NCBI GenBank assembly: GCA_045345765.1 | Contig: CP148265.1 | Coordinates: forward strand, 2,666,001 to 2,730,000 | Length of the DNA stretch: 64,000 bases | Reading direction: 5' to 3' | DNA from: JAOARY01 sp045345765 | GTDB lineage: Bacteria; Bacillota; Clostridia; Peptostreptococcales; Peptostreptococcaceae | In this document: piece by piece, positions 43,141 to 53,007 of the stretch | Numbering within the stretch: position 1 is the stretch's first letter | How the letters are laid out: the number at the start of each line of letters is the position of its first letter | Notes under the pieces: generated by a model | What the model was told of the DNA's origin: nothing | The model's input: the letters and a program-made list of their open reading frames with translations, nothing else | Databases searched by the model: none | Program-made: the position numbers and the translations under genes

Positions 43141-44193
43141 TTACGAAATAAGTTTATACTCTTCTAACATTTTTGCGATTTTTGTTCTTTTTTCATTTGT
43201 CCAACCATTATCTTTATAATAGTCCCAAGCTTTATTTTCATCTGTAACATATTCATAAATATATTTGTATACACAATGACCGTGAAAATCATAATCTCCT
43301 AAAGTATGCTCTATAAATAATTCAATAGTTTCTGCTGCATAAGGATATATACTTATTCCAACCAAATTTGTTTCAAGAATCAATGATTCTATTATATCTC
43401 TTGCTGCAAATAAAATATCTTTGTCTACAATATCTTTAGATAGAGCATATTTTAAATCTCCTGAATCAGCGGCGGTATAAGCAAGGTAATCATACATTAT
43501 ACTATTTTTATAGCCTTGAGTTAATATCCAGTGTTTTATAGCTTGATTATTTGTCTTAGACAAACGCTCGACTAATTGAATTCGTCCCCAACCATCAACT
43601 TTTTTAGCTAATTCAAATAAATCTGATTCTGAGTAAGAACTCATACGAGATAGTGATTCAAAAACAAGTAATGAAAACTCATCATGAGTAGCTAAAATTT
43701 TCAAATCACCTTTAAAAGAGTTCAGATTAAAAGTGCCAATCAAGGCTATTCCTAGTTTAACTATTTCTCTATCGGGACTTTCAAAAATCAAAAATTCAAT
43801 CCATTCATATAAATTATCATTTGCTTTAATATTTAATCTCTTGATTTCTCTACAGACGTTTTCAATTATATAGCTTGTATTTGGTTTCATAGCTATTTTA
43901 TAAAATTCAATTTTATCTTCAAGCTTTGGATATAGAGAGATTTTTTTTATATATTGAGCTAATTTAATATCATTTTCTTTATTAGACACACTATTATTTA
44001 GTATTTTATCTAAATTATCAAATAAATGAGTATTATCAGTATTATCATCAAAAAAATCACTGTCTGGAAGCTTATGGCCATCCGAAGTCAGTTTTTCGTA
44101 TTTGTTTAAATTGTTTTTTATATGTCTGTATATTGACATTCTATTTTTCCAAGGAAAATATTTATTTTCATTGAATGAATTTATTAAATTCAT
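43141..44193 (-). CDS. hypothetical alpha-helical (HEAT-like) protein
   Basis: 350 residues, soluble. Repeating helical segments (LAQYIKKISLYPKLEDKIEF; GIALIGTFNLNSFKGDLKIL; LVFESLSRMSSYSESDLFEL) suggest a HEAT-like solenoid. Aromatic and acidic stretches near the C-terminus (LGDYDFHGHCVYKYIYEYVT) resemble no enzyme I can name. ATG 44193 follows AGGAGGAGT, whereas the longer frame to 44235 lacks a site. Function unknown. Monocistronic. Confidence 0.6.
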   Translation of the reverse strand: MNLINSFNENKYFPWKNRMSIYRHIKNNLNKYEKLTSDGHKLPDSDFFDDNTDNTHLFDNLDKILNNSVSNKENDIKLAQYIKKISLYPKLEDKIEFYKIAMKPNTSYIIENVCREIKRLNIKANDNLYEWIEFLIFESPDREIVKLGIALIGTFNLNSFKGDLKILATHDEFSLLVFESLSRMSSYSESDLFELAKKVDGWGRIQLVERLSKTNNQAIKHWILTQGYKNSIMYDYLAYTAADSGDLKYALSKDIVDKDILFAARDIIESLILETNLVGISIYPYAAETIELFIEHTLGDYDFHGHCVYKYIYEYVTDENKAWDYYKDNGWTNEKRTKIAKMLEEYKLIS

Positions 44194-44384
44194 TATAACT
44201 CCTCCTGATTTTAAGAACAAAATATTATATAACATTAATATGAAGTTTATATCGTCAGTCCCAAAAATAATATATATCCAACTAATTTACTAAATAATAT
44301 ACAAAAAATAAAAACGAACAAAATATATAGGTAATAATGTGTATGAATTGTATGATTTATATTTCAGGGTATTTAATTGTTATA

Positions 44385-45560
44385 TTATTTAGTTAAAAAT
44401 TCTTTAATTGAGTCCAATAAGTTATTTAATAGTGGGAGTGGAATTATATTTTCATAAGCACTGAGCAAAATTTCTGTAGTTTGTTGGTTTATTACAATTG
44501 TTAAAAAAATAGGACTAAACGGTTGTGAAAATGGGATAGAATATAAGTTTGTAGAAAAGAATTCATCTGTACTAAAATCAGTAGTATCTATTGTACCTAA
44601 ATGTGAAATAATGGAACTAATCATATATTTATTTTTGATTTTTTGGTTAAAGTGCAATGTTTTTATTATTAAATTTAAAGTTGTTATAGATAATTTATTT
44701 AGTAATTTAAAATTTAGAGGTTTGATGTTTAGGTCATCGTGATTTTTTAGTTTACTTATAAATTTACTATTTATTTCTTCGAAAGATTCAGATTTACTAC
44801 ATTCAAGATAAATAGGGTATGTTAAATTGGAGTTGCAGATAATATCTTGATTATATTTTCTTAAATTTGAAGGTATCAAATATTTACTATTGGAATCATC
44901 AAATACATCTGTTAAAACTTTTGCTATTTTAGATATTATTGCTGTATAATTTCCTTTTAGACTTAGTCTTTTTATATTGATTTTATTTGATTCTATTTTA
45001 TTATGGTTAGACTTATGCTCTATTACTGTTTTATCAAATTTTATTTTACTGTTTTTATTTTTTAAGGGCAATTTTGATAAAATTGTTAAATCATTTTCTG
45101 TAGAAGGACATTGTATGAGTGTTTTTTTATTTAGAGCTTTGAAAATATTTTTTATCCAAATCAAAGCGCCTTTTCCATCCATAGCACCATGAAAAATTCT
45201 AAATATTATTCTATTTGGATTTGATCTTATAAAAAAGATTTCAGTAACTGGATTTTTATCATGGTTAATTTTTCTCTTAAATAAATCTGATGAAAAATCA
45301 AATCCATCAAACTCTAAGGACGTTAGATAATATATAGGGGTAGTTTTTGTACTTTCTACCCACTGATTATTAGAATATGTACATTTAGATAATGGACAGG
45401 CATCACAAGCTTTTTTTACAGCATCATAAAAATCATTGGAATTGATTTGACCAAATCCTTCTACAACAATTTGTATAGCTAATGATTCATAATTTTCTTC
45501 AATTACTTTATATAATTTTTCATTAAAGCTTAAATTTCTTTTGAACTTTTTTTTAGCCAT
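44385..45560 (-). CDS. condensation-domain-superfamily acyltransferase-like protein
   Basis: 391 residues. The C-terminal half of the active-site motif HHxxxDG is seen as RIFHGAMDGKGALIW (about 118), the catalytic His of the chloramphenicol-acetyltransferase/NRPS-condensation superfamily; further matching stretches are YLIPSNLRKY (conserved Arg) and the C-terminal FSPIFLTIVINQQTTEILLS. Such proteins join an acyl group to an alcohol or amine. It is divergently placed next to the ketosynthase cluster, which suggests it belongs to the same pathway. The substrate is unknown. ATG 45560 follows GGTG weakly. Confidence 0.7.
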   Translation of the reverse strand: MAKKKFKRNLSFNEKLYKVIEENYESLAIQIVVEGFGQINSNDFYDAVKKACDACPLSKCTYSNNQWVESTKTTPIYYLTSLEFDGFDFSSDLFKRKINHDKNPVTEIFFIRSNPNRIIFRIFHGAMDGKGALIWIKNIFKALNKKTLIQCPSTENDLTILSKLPLKNKNSKIKFDKTVIEHKSNHNKIESNKINIKRLSLKGNYTAIISKIAKVLTDVFDDSNSKYLIPSNLRKYNQDIICNSNLTYPIYLECSKSESFEEINSKFISKLKNHDDLNIKPLNFKLLNKLSITTLNLIIKTLHFNQKIKNKYMISSIISHLGTIDTTDFSTDEFFSTNLYSIPFSQPFSPIFLTIVINQQTTEILLSAYENIIPLPLLNNLLDSIKEFLTK

Positions 45561-45805
45561 TTTAACACCACTTATATAATTTATTTATTAGAAATATTGA
45601 ATTTCTAATATTAATATGTTTTATAAATTTATCATAAAAATTTTTTTATATATCGGAATAATAATAGGAATGATTAGAAAGGAGAATTGTATTAGGTTTT
45701 ATAGTATAAAAATTAATATAAATTTAATTTTAGATTAATTTAATTTTTATTTATATACGATAAAATTAATATGCTTATATTTTAATACAAAAAGGTGGTA
45801 ATATT

Positions 45806-46804
45806 ATGAAATTTAATGTTAAAATTACTGGTGTAGGAGTATATGAACCAAAAAATATCATAAATTCTTTTGATGTTGATGAAATAGCGAATGTAAAAAA
45901 AGGAACAGTAAAGAAGAAAATAAAGGTTTTAAATAGAAGATATGTAGAAGATGAAACTGTATCATATATGGCAAAAGAAGCTATTTTGCAAGCTTTAGAA
46001 AATGCAAATTTAAAAAAAGAAGATTTGGATTTAATTTGTTATACAGGAGCATCTATTGAACAAATAATTCCATCGACTTCATCTTTAATACAAAAACAAT
46101 TAGATTTATTGGATTCTGGGATTGCATGTTTTGATATAAATTCAACTTGTTTGAGTTTTGTAACAGCATTAGATCATCTTTCTATAGTAGTAGAATCAAA
46201 TAGATATAAAAATATTGCTATTGTTTCTAGTGAAATAGCATCTAAGTGTATAAATTATAATCATTTAGAAAGTGCAGGTCTATTTGGTGATGGAGCAGCT
46301 TGTATTATATTGCAAAAAAGTGAAGATAAAAATAACTGTATATATGAAGGATTACATAGAACGTACAGTATTGGAGCAAATTTATGTCAAATAGAATATG
46401 GTGGTTCAAAATTTCCTCCAAATGATAAGAACTATACAAAAGAAACTAAAGAAAAATTTTTATTTGAGATGAAAGGAAAAGAAGTATTTGAATTATCATA
46501 TAAAAAATTACCAGATTTTTTAGAAGAACTTCTTAAAAAGAGTGATATAGATTTAGCTGATATAGATTACATAGTTCCACATCAAGCATCTCCATCGAGT
46601 TTGAGAATAATATCAAAAAAGTTAAATTTTAAAAAGGAAAAAATGATTAATATAGTTAGTGAATATGGAAATATGATTGCAGCTTCAATTCCATTTGCAC
46701 TTAGTAAAGCTATATTGGATGGCAAAATAAAAAGGGGAAACAAAATATTATTAATAGGTACATCAGCAGGAGTATCTATTGGAGGGGTTGTGTTAAAATA
46801 CTGA
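45806..46804 (+). CDS. 3-oxoacyl-ACP synthase III / OleA-like thiolase
   Basis: 332 residues. The catalytic triad is complete: Cys in DINSTCLSFVTALDHL (about 111), His in DYIVPHQASPSSLRII (about 258) and Asn in EYGNMIAASIPFAL (about 289). It condenses two acyl thioesters; chain-length and partner preference cannot be read. The next gene is an OleD-like reductase, which favours an OleA-type head-to-head condensation over fatty-acid initiation. ATG follows AAAGGTGG. It overlaps the next start by one base (stop TGA and ATGA). Confidence 0.85.
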   Translation: MKFNVKITGVGVYEPKNIINSFDVDEIANVKKGTVKKKIKVLNRRYVEDETVSYMAKEAILQALENANLKKEDLDLICYTGASIEQIIPSTSSLIQKQLDLLDSGIACFDINSTCLSFVTALDHLSIVVESNRYKNIAIVSSEIASKCINYNHLESAGLFGDGAACIILQKSEDKNNCIYEGLHRTYSIGANLCQIEYGGSKFPPNDKNYTKETKEKFLFEMKGKEVFELSYKKLPDFLEELLKKSDIDLADIDYIVPHQASPSSLRIISKKLNFKKEKMINIVSEYGNMIAASIPFALSKAILDGKIKRGNKILLIGTSAGVSIGGVVLKY

Positions 46805-47766
46805 TGAAAAAAATTTTATTAACCGGAGCTAGTGGTTTTTTGGGGATAAACACTAGAGATTTTTTAATTCAAAAAGGATATTTTGTGGTTGGTGTTGGTC
46901 GAAAAAATATAGATATTAAAGCAAATAATTATAAGTATATTAAAGCGGATTTATCTAATGTAGATGAATTTTTTAAATTAGATAAAGATTTTGATTATAT
47001 AGTTCATTGTGCTGCTTTGAGTACGGATGATGGGTTTTTTAATGAATATGAAAAATCAAATATAATACTTACAAAAAATTTAGTTGATTTTGCGAAAAAA
47101 AACTTAAAATTAAAAAGGATAGTAAATATATCAACACCATCTATATATTTTAATTGCAATAGTAAAGAAAATGTTTGTGAAGAAGATGTTTTTTATGATT
47201 TTGTAAATGATTATGCAAAAACTAAATATGAAGCTGAAAAAATAATAAGAAACTCACAGCTTAAAAATATAACATTAAGACCAAGAGCTATTTATGGAGA
47301 ATATGATAATACATTGCTTCCAAGAATACTTAAAATATCAAAGAAGGGAATACCTTTATTCAAAAATGGAGATTGCTATGCTGATTTTACTTATGTCAAA
47401 AATGTTTGCCATGCTATATATTTAGCTATAAATGCTACAGATGAATTTAATAATAATTCATATAATGTAACAGATGGTAATGCTCTTAGGTTAAAAGAGA
47501 TATTTGAAATATTAGAAGATGAATTAGATGAAAGTTTCAGATACAAAAAATTAGATTATAACTTGATTTTAAAAATAGCATCAATAATTGAACGCATAAG
47601 TAAGTTTTTTTTATTAAAACCTCCAATTACAAAATATGCGATATCGGTTTTAGGTAATTCTCAAACTTTAGATATAAATAATATAAAAAGAGATTTAAAA
47701 TATGAGCCAATTTATTCAACGAAAGAAGGAGTTTTTAATTTTGCAAAATGGTATAGAAATAAGTAA
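46804..47766 (+). CDS. NAD(P)-dependent epimerase/dehydratase, OleD-like
   Basis: 320 residues, extended SDR. N-terminal GASGFLG nucleotide-binding loop, catalytic YxxxK in NDYAKTKYEAEKI (about 138), preceded by VNISTPSIYFNC, with LRPRAIYGEYDNTLLPRI and DFTYVKNVCHAIYLA following. The STPS...YxxTKxEAE...LRPRxIxG...DNxLLPR pattern fits OleD, which reduces a beta-keto acid to a beta-hydroxy acid in olefin/beta-lactone pathways. An acyl-ketone reductase here is inference from the neighbours. The start overlaps the ketosynthase stop. Confidence 0.83.
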   Translation: MKKILLTGASGFLGINTRDFLIQKGYFVVGVGRKNIDIKANNYKYIKADLSNVDEFFKLDKDFDYIVHCAALSTDDGFFNEYEKSNIILTKNLVDFAKKNLKLKRIVNISTPSIYFNCNSKENVCEEDVFYDFVNDYAKTKYEAEKIIRNSQLKNITLRPRAIYGEYDNTLLPRILKISKKGIPLFKNGDCYADFTYVKNVCHAIYLAINATDEFNNNSYNVTDGNALRLKEIFEILEDELDESFRYKKLDYNLILKIASIIERISKFFLLKPPITKYAISVLGNSQTLDINNIKRDLKYEPIYSTKEGVFNFAKWYRNK

Positions 47767-48496
47767 AGATATATTTGTTTATAATACGGGATATTGTTTA
47801 AATGATATAAAGAATGCACTACCTAGTCAAAAAAGAAAGAAAATAGAATTTAATTCTAAAATAATATATATAAAAAATTCAAAATTAAAAAATGTATTAA
47901 TTGATACAGGTTATTCAAAATATATAAATAAATTAAATAATATTAAGATAAAAATTCATAATTTGATAACTCCGATAAAATTAAATGAATTTGATTTTTC
48001 AAAATTAAAGCCTGATTTTATAATATTATCTCATTTTCATATTGATCATATAGCTGGACTTTTAAATTATAAAGACATACCTATTATCTGTAGTAAAGAA
48101 GCATATTACAATTGTTTAAATGCAAAAGGAATAAAAAAGTTAAAAACAGGATTTATAAAAGAATTGCTCCCAAAAGATTTTGACAAAAGAGTATTATTTA
48201 TAGAAAATTTTAAAAAGGACAAATCATTTTGTGACTTTGATAAGGTTTATGAATATGAAGGGTTTAAATTTATAAATTTAAATGGACATGCTAAAGGTCA
48301 ATATGGTGTTTTATATAAAGATTTATTTTATGTGGCAGACTCGTATTGGCATAAAAATAATATTATATATAATATAATGCCAAGTAAATTAACTAAAATT
48401 GTACATGATGATTATTATGAATACGAAAGAACTTTAACTAAGCTACATAAGATTTATAAAAAAAATAAATATAAGATGGTGGCAACTCATGATTAA
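47741..48496 (+). CDS. MBL-fold metallo-hydrolase
   Basis: 251 residues. Metal-binding SHFHIDHIAG (HxHxDH, about 90), a second His in NLNGHAKGQYGVLY (about 180) and the Asp in LFYVADSYWH (about 197); the chain ends MVATHD, the C-terminal His. Beta-lactamase-fold hydrolases of this type cleave lactones, thioesters or similar. TTG 47741 is preferred, 9 bases after AAGGAG; ATG 47702 lies deep inside the reductase gene. It overlaps the next gene by 8 bases. An esterase/lactonase role in the pathway is inference. Confidence 0.8.
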   Translation: MQNGIEISKDIFVYNTGYCLNDIKNALPSQKRKKIEFNSKIIYIKNSKLKNVLIDTGYSKYINKLNNIKIKIHNLITPIKLNEFDFSKLKPDFIILSHFHIDHIAGLLNYKDIPIICSKEAYYNCLNAKGIKKLKTGFIKELLPKDFDKRVLFIENFKKDKSFCDFDKVYEYEGFKFINLNGHAKGQYGVLYKDLFYVADSYWHKNNIIYNIMPSKLTKIVHDDYYEYERTLTKLHKIYKKNKYKMVATHD

Positions 48497-49793
48497 AAAA
48501 TTAATGATATTTTATTATTATTTGGAGCAAAAGTTAATAGAGAAATACATATTAAAAGATAGAAAAAGACTTTTAAAGTATCAAGAAAAGAAATTAAAAA
48601 AGCATATTAAATTTTTAAATGCTAATTCTAATTATTATAGAGTACTAAAATACAATGAATTAAAAGATAAAAATATTGAATTTATGAATAAAAATAAAAT
48701 GCTTGAGAATTTTAATGATATAAATACAGTAAAATTAGAACTTGAAGATGTTTTTAAGTTAGCAATAGATGCAGAAGAAGAAAAAGAATTTAATGAAAAA
48801 TTATCTAATATTTCTGTGGGTCTTTCTTCTGGAACATCTGGAAATAGAGGTATTTTTATATCTAATGAAAAAGAACAAGCTAAATGGGCAGGTAAAATTC
48901 TTTGTAAAACATTGTATGATGGAATTTTTTCAAACTATAAAATAGCATTTTTTATGAGGGCAAATAACAATTTATATGAAAGTGCGTCTTCTAAAAATAT
49001 AAATATAAAATTTTTTCATTTGCTTGATGATTTTGATGATAATTTGAAAAAATTAGATAAATTCAAACCAGATATTTTAATAGGACAACCATCTTTATTA
49101 ATTGAAATTGCAAGAGCCATAATCGAAAATAAATTAGATATAAAACCAAAAAAAATTATATCTATTGCGGAACTTTTAGAAGAAAATGATAAAAAGTTTT
49201 TACAAAATATATTCAAAAATAAAATAGATCAAATATATCAAGCTACTGAAGGTTTTATTGCATGTACTTGTAAAGAAGGAAATATGCATTTAAATGAGGA
49301 AATTATGATTATTGATAAATTTTATTTGGATGATAGAAGATATCATCCAATTATAACAGATTTTACAAGAAAAAGTCAGCCTGTTATAAATTATTTACTT
49401 AATGATATTTTAATAGATGATGATTTTGAATGTAGTTGCAACAATAAATCTAGAGTGTTAAAAAAAATTGAAGGAAGAATGGATGATGTGTTTGATTTTG
49501 AAACACCAAATGGAAAAATAGTTATATTCCCAGATTTTATAAGAAATGCAGTGATAAAAGCAAGTAAAGATATAGTTGATTATCAAGTTATAAAAGAAAG
49601 TGATGATAATATAAAAGTTTATTTGAGATGCAATGATGATTTTTATAATAAAAAGAAAATGGTTTTTAGTTCTTTAAATAAATTATTTGATTTAAAATTA
49701 GAAGAATACAATGATGTAAAGATTGAATTTATCGATGAAATTAGACATAGAAAAGGAACTAAGTTAAAAAGAATAATAAATAATAAAAAATAA
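48489..49793 (+). CDS. F390-synthetase-like adenylate-forming enzyme
   Basis: 434 residues. The P-loop of adenylate-forming enzymes is seen as SVGLSSGTSGNRGIF (about 115), with IYQATEGFIACTC (A5-like, about 252), IITDFTRKSQPVINYLL (A7-like, about 290) and the hinge GRMDDVFDFETPNG (A8-like, about 330). This matches proteins annotated as F390 synthetase-related or CoF synthetase. It probably activates a carboxylic acid as an acyl adenylate. Last gene of the four-gene operon, with a terminator overlapping its stop. The substrate is unknown. Confidence 0.8.
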   Translation: MIKKLMIFYYYLEQKLIEKYILKDRKRLLKYQEKKLKKHIKFLNANSNYYRVLKYNELKDKNIEFMNKNKMLENFNDINTVKLELEDVFKLAIDAEEEKEFNEKLSNISVGLSSGTSGNRGIFISNEKEQAKWAGKILCKTLYDGIFSNYKIAFFMRANNNLYESASSKNINIKFFHLLDDFDDNLKKLDKFKPDILIGQPSLLIEIARAIIENKLDIKPKKIISIAELLEENDKKFLQNIFKNKIDQIYQATEGFIACTCKEGNMHLNEEIMIIDKFYLDDRRYHPIITDFTRKSQPVINYLLNDILIDDDFECSCNNKSRVLKKIEGRMDDVFDFETPNGKIVIFPDFIRNAVIKASKDIVDYQVIKESDDNIKVYLRCNDDFYNKKKMVFSSLNKLFDLKLEEYNDVKIEFIDEIRHRKGTKLKRIINNKK

Positions 49794-49816
49794 GATACTT
49801 TAATATCTTATTTTTT
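49785..49816 (+). terminator. terminator of the ketosynthase operon
   Basis: AAAAAATAAGATA (49785-49797) pairs with TATCTTATTTTTT (49804-49816) with a 6-base loop. The stem starts within the last codons of the adenylating-enzyme gene. Confidence 0.8.
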
Positions 49817-49855
49817 ATTATTTATACCATATATTTTGTTAGCTTAAAAAGATAT

Positions 49856-50113
49856 TTAGCCAAGTTTTTTCCTGAGTTTTTCTTTTAATTCTTCTTTTAA
49901 AGTTTCTATTGCAGCGATATAAGCATTTAATTTGACAGTTGCAATATCTCCACGACCAGTCAAATCATTGCCTTGATAAGTTAACATACTTTCCAACGTA
50001 GTTTCTAATATATCTATCTCTTTTTTTAAATCATTTGAAAGTGCATTTTTTAAAAATCTATATGATTGTTCATAATGCTGATCATAAATTTTATCTTCAA
50101 AATCATAATACAT
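49856..50113 (-). CDS. small hypothetical protein
   Basis: 85 residues, strongly helical and charged (DLKKEIDILETTLESMLTYQ; AYIAAIETLKEELKEKLRKK), with GRGDIATVKL between helices. No recognised domain. ATG 50113 is preferred 6 bases after GGGTG; two closer starts overlap it. It may be monocistronic or read from a promoter near 50150. Function unknown. Confidence 0.6.
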   Translation of the reverse strand: MYYDFEDKIYDQHYEQSYRFLKNALSNDLKKEIDILETTLESMLTYQGNDLTGRGDIATVKLNAYIAAIETLKEELKEKLRKKLG

Positions 50114-50202
50114 ATTCATCACCCAATAAAATTATAATAAAAAATAATTCAAAAGTCAAAATGAAGATAAAAGGAAATAAATAATAAATTTGAACTCATA
50201 AC

Positions 50203-50244
50203 AAAAAAACCTATAAAACTCATATGAATTTTATAGGTTTTTTT
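50203..50244 (-). terminator. terminator of the ABC-F gene
   Basis: AAAAAAACCTATAAAA (50203-50218) pairs with its complement at 50229-50244, 6 bases after the ABC-F stop, with a T run on the minus strand. Confidence 0.8.
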
Positions 50245-50249
50245 ATTAA

Positions 50250-51842
50250 TTAATTATTTTGTTTGCTTTCAAGATAGTCATCATAAGTTGTCATTTTATC
50301 AATGCAACCATCTTCAGTAATTTCTATTATTCTATTTGCTATTGTTTGAATAAATTCATGGTCATGTGAAGTAAACAAGATATTACTCTTATAAGCCTTA
50401 AGACCATTATTAACAGCTGTTATAGATTCTAGGTCTAAATGGTTTGTAGGTTGATCTAAAATTAAGAAATTGGCATTCTTAAGCATCATTCTAGATAACA
50501 TACATCTTACCTTTTCTCCCCCAGATAAAACTGAAGCATTCTTTAGTGGTTCTTCTCCAGAGAAAAGCATTTTTCCTAAAAATCCTCTTAAATAACTTTC
50601 AGATTTTTCTTCAGAGTATTGTCTTAACCAATCTATAAGGTTCATATCAACATTGTTGAAGAATTTAGAATTATCCTTAGGGAAGTAAGATGTTGTTATT
50701 GTAACACCCCATTTAAAACTTCCGCTATCTGGTTCCATTTCTCCTGTTAATATTTTTATTAAAGCTGTGTTTGCAATTTCATTTTCAGAAACTAATGCAA
50801 TTTTATCATTTTTTCCGATTGTAAAGCTTACATTGTTAAGAACTTTTACACCATCTATTTCTTTTGTTAGATTCTCAACAAATAATATATCATTACCAAC
50901 TTCTCTATCTAAAGTAAAACCAACAAAAGGATATCTTCTAGTAGAAGGTTGAATATCATCTAATGTTAATTTATCTAACATTTTTTTTCTTGAAGTTGCT
51001 TGCTTAGATTTAGAAGCATTCGCACTAAATCTTGCAATAAATTCTTGTAATTGTTTAACTTTTTCTTCTCTTTTCTTGTTTTGATCTTTCATCATTTGTA
51101 ATGCTAATTGGCTTGATTCATACCAAAAATCGTAGTTACCAACAAATAATTTTATTTTACCAAAATCAACATCACACATATGTGTACAAACTTTATTAAG
51201 GAAATGTCTATCATGTGATACAACTATAACAGTTCCTTCAAAGTTAAGTAAAAATCTTTCAAGCCACATAATAGAATTGATATCTAAATGGTTAGTAGGC
51301 TCATCAAGAATTAGTATTCCTGGATTACCAAAAAGAGCTTGTGCTAAAAGTACTTTAACTTTTTCTGAACCTGTTAAGTCTTTTAGTAATTTATAATGTA
51401 AATCAGTTGTTATACCTAAACCTTGAAGTAAAGAAGATGCCTCAGATTCAGCTTCCCAACCATTCATATCAGCAAATTCAGCTTCTAATTCAGATGCTTT
51501 TATTCCATCTTCATCACTAAAATCTTCTTTAGCATAGATAGCATCTTTTTCTTGCATAATTTCAAACAGTCTTTCATTTCCCATTACAACTGTTTGTAAA
51601 ACTTCAGTTTCATCATATTCATAATGATCCTGCTTTAAAACAGACATTCTACTTCCCTTTGCAACAGAAATTTCACCAGTATTAGGTTCTAATTCTTTTG
51701 AAAGGATTCTTAAGAATGTAGATTTTCCAGCACCATTAGCTCCTATAACACCATAACAATTTCCTGGTGTGAATTTTAAATTAACATCATCAAATAATTT
51801 TTTATCAGCAAATCTTAAACTTACATTAGTAACAGTAATCAA
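50250..51842 (-). CDS. ABC-F family ATPase (YbiT-like)
   Basis: 530 residues, two ABC domains without membrane segments: Walker A GANGAGKSTFLRI (about 36), signature LTGSEKVKVLLAQAL, Walker B LILDEPTNHLD; second half SENEIANTALIKI (poor Walker A, about 351), LSGGEKVRCMLSRMML, LILDQPTNHLD. The linker between domains (about 240-300) is the ribosome-interaction tether. ABC-F proteins act on translating ribosomes; this length and the degenerate second P-loop resemble YbiT. Resistance function cannot be inferred. TTG 51842 follows GGAGGAATTGAT. Confidence 0.88.
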   Translation of the reverse strand: MITVTNVSLRFADKKLFDDVNLKFTPGNCYGVIGANGAGKSTFLRILSKELEPNTGEISVAKGSRMSVLKQDHYEYDETEVLQTVVMGNERLFEIMQEKDAIYAKEDFSDEDGIKASELEAEFADMNGWEAESEASSLLQGLGITTDLHYKLLKDLTGSEKVKVLLAQALFGNPGILILDEPTNHLDINSIMWLERFLLNFEGTVIVVSHDRHFLNKVCTHMCDVDFGKIKLFVGNYDFWYESSQLALQMMKDQNKKREEKVKQLQEFIARFSANASKSKQATSRKKMLDKLTLDDIQPSTRRYPFVGFTLDREVGNDILFVENLTKEIDGVKVLNNVSFTIGKNDKIALVSENEIANTALIKILTGEMEPDSGSFKWGVTITTSYFPKDNSKFFNNVDMNLIDWLRQYSEEKSESYLRGFLGKMLFSGEEPLKNASVLSGGEKVRCMLSRMMLKNANFLILDQPTNHLDLESITAVNNGLKAYKSNILFTSHDHEFIQTIANRIIEITEDGCIDKMTTYDDYLESKQNN

Positions 51843-52122
51843 ATCAATTCCTCCATTATTCTAATCTAAAATAAAATTATAACATAAAATTATTAAATTT
51901 TACATTCATTATTAAATTAAATACAATAAGATAGATAAATAATTTTTTTAGTAAATATACAATATAAGAGTATCAGTTAAATAAGATATTTAACTGATCG
52001 AAAGTTAGCCATTTAAGTTAAGATATTTTAGGTATATAGTAGTATATACTGGTATAAATGAGTTTTATTTTATAGCATTTTGATAAAGATATTTAAATTA
52101 ATAAGATAAGGGAGTAATTTTT

Positions 52123-52926
52123 ATGATAATAAAAAACTTTATAGAGATATTTAAAAATTTTAATAAAAAAGATTTAACATCTTTTGCAGGGCTGGCAACA
52201 TATAATTTAATACTTTCATTTTTTCCTTTTTTAATAATGTTAATAGCAATATTAAATTATACACCTATAGATAATGAAGAAGTATTAGTGCAAGTGTTAA
52301 GTGTTATACCAAAAACAAGTTATGATTTGGTGCTTGCAATAATAAATGAAATAAAATTAGAAGATTCTCAAGCTATAGTTTCGATAGGTTTACTTAGTAG
52401 TATATGGGTTTCATCAAATGGAACAAAAGCACTTATAAAAGGTGTTTCAAAATCATATAATGAAACACAAAAGATAAATTTTATAAAAGTTAGATTTATT
52501 TCTGTAATAATGACATTTTGTTTTGCATTATCAATAGTTTTACTTATTTTATTTATAGTTTTTGGTAAACATATAGCTTATTTGATTTTTGATTTTATAA
52601 AGATTCCAAAAATTTTTATAACACCTTGGTATTTTATTAAATTTTTTATACCTTTAGTATTCATAGTTTTTATATTAACTATATTTTATAAATTTTGTGA
52701 TATCAAAAAAAGACCTATAAAAAAATTCTATAAAGGTGCATTATTTTCAAGTGTAGTTTGGATTTTAATGTCTATTGTATTCTCTTTTTATGTTAATAAT
52801 TTTTCAAATTATAATAAGATGTATGGTAGTATTGGTGGGATTATTGCGTTATTACTTTGGCTTTATTTAAGTAGTATAATAATTCTTTTAGGTGCAGAAT
52901 TTAATACTGTTATTGAAAAACTATAA
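52123..52926 (+). CDS. YihY/BrkB family membrane protein
   Basis: 267 residues, about six membrane helices. Family features: DLTSFAGLATYNLILSFFPF (first helix), LVQVLSVIP, SIWVSSNGTKALIKGVSKSYN, and the final GGIIALLLWLYLSSIIILLG followed by AEFN. Function of the family is unsettled; it is not a proven RNase. ATG follows AGGGAGTAA. Probably monocistronic with its own promoter in the 270-base gap upstream, which has no other feature. Confidence 0.88.
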   Translation: MIIKNFIEIFKNFNKKDLTSFAGLATYNLILSFFPFLIMLIAILNYTPIDNEEVLVQVLSVIPKTSYDLVLAIINEIKLEDSQAIVSIGLLSSIWVSSNGTKALIKGVSKSYNETQKINFIKVRFISVIMTFCFALSIVLLILFIVFGKHIAYLIFDFIKIPKIFITPWYFIKFFIPLVFIVFILTIFYKFCDIKKRPIKKFYKGALFSSVVWILMSIVFSFYVNNFSNYNKMYGSIGGIIALLLWLYLSSIIILLGAEFNTVIEKL

Positions 52927-53007
52927 ATTTTACTTATTAAACTATAAGCAAATATAATTTCTAATTATTCAAAAATTGATATATACTTGCTTATGGAGGC
53001 GATTAAT

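Noticed and set aside
45670..45738. Short frame of 22 codons (MIRKENCIRFYSIKINI) before the ketosynthase gene
   Set aside because: The ribosome binding site is weak, the composition matches random AT-rich DNA, and there is no supporting pattern; it could still be a leader peptide but I cannot support it.
47702..47740. MBL-hydrolase start at ATG 47702
   Set aside because: It lies 65 bases inside the reductase gene without its own ribosome binding site; TTG 47741 has AAGGAG at a proper distance.
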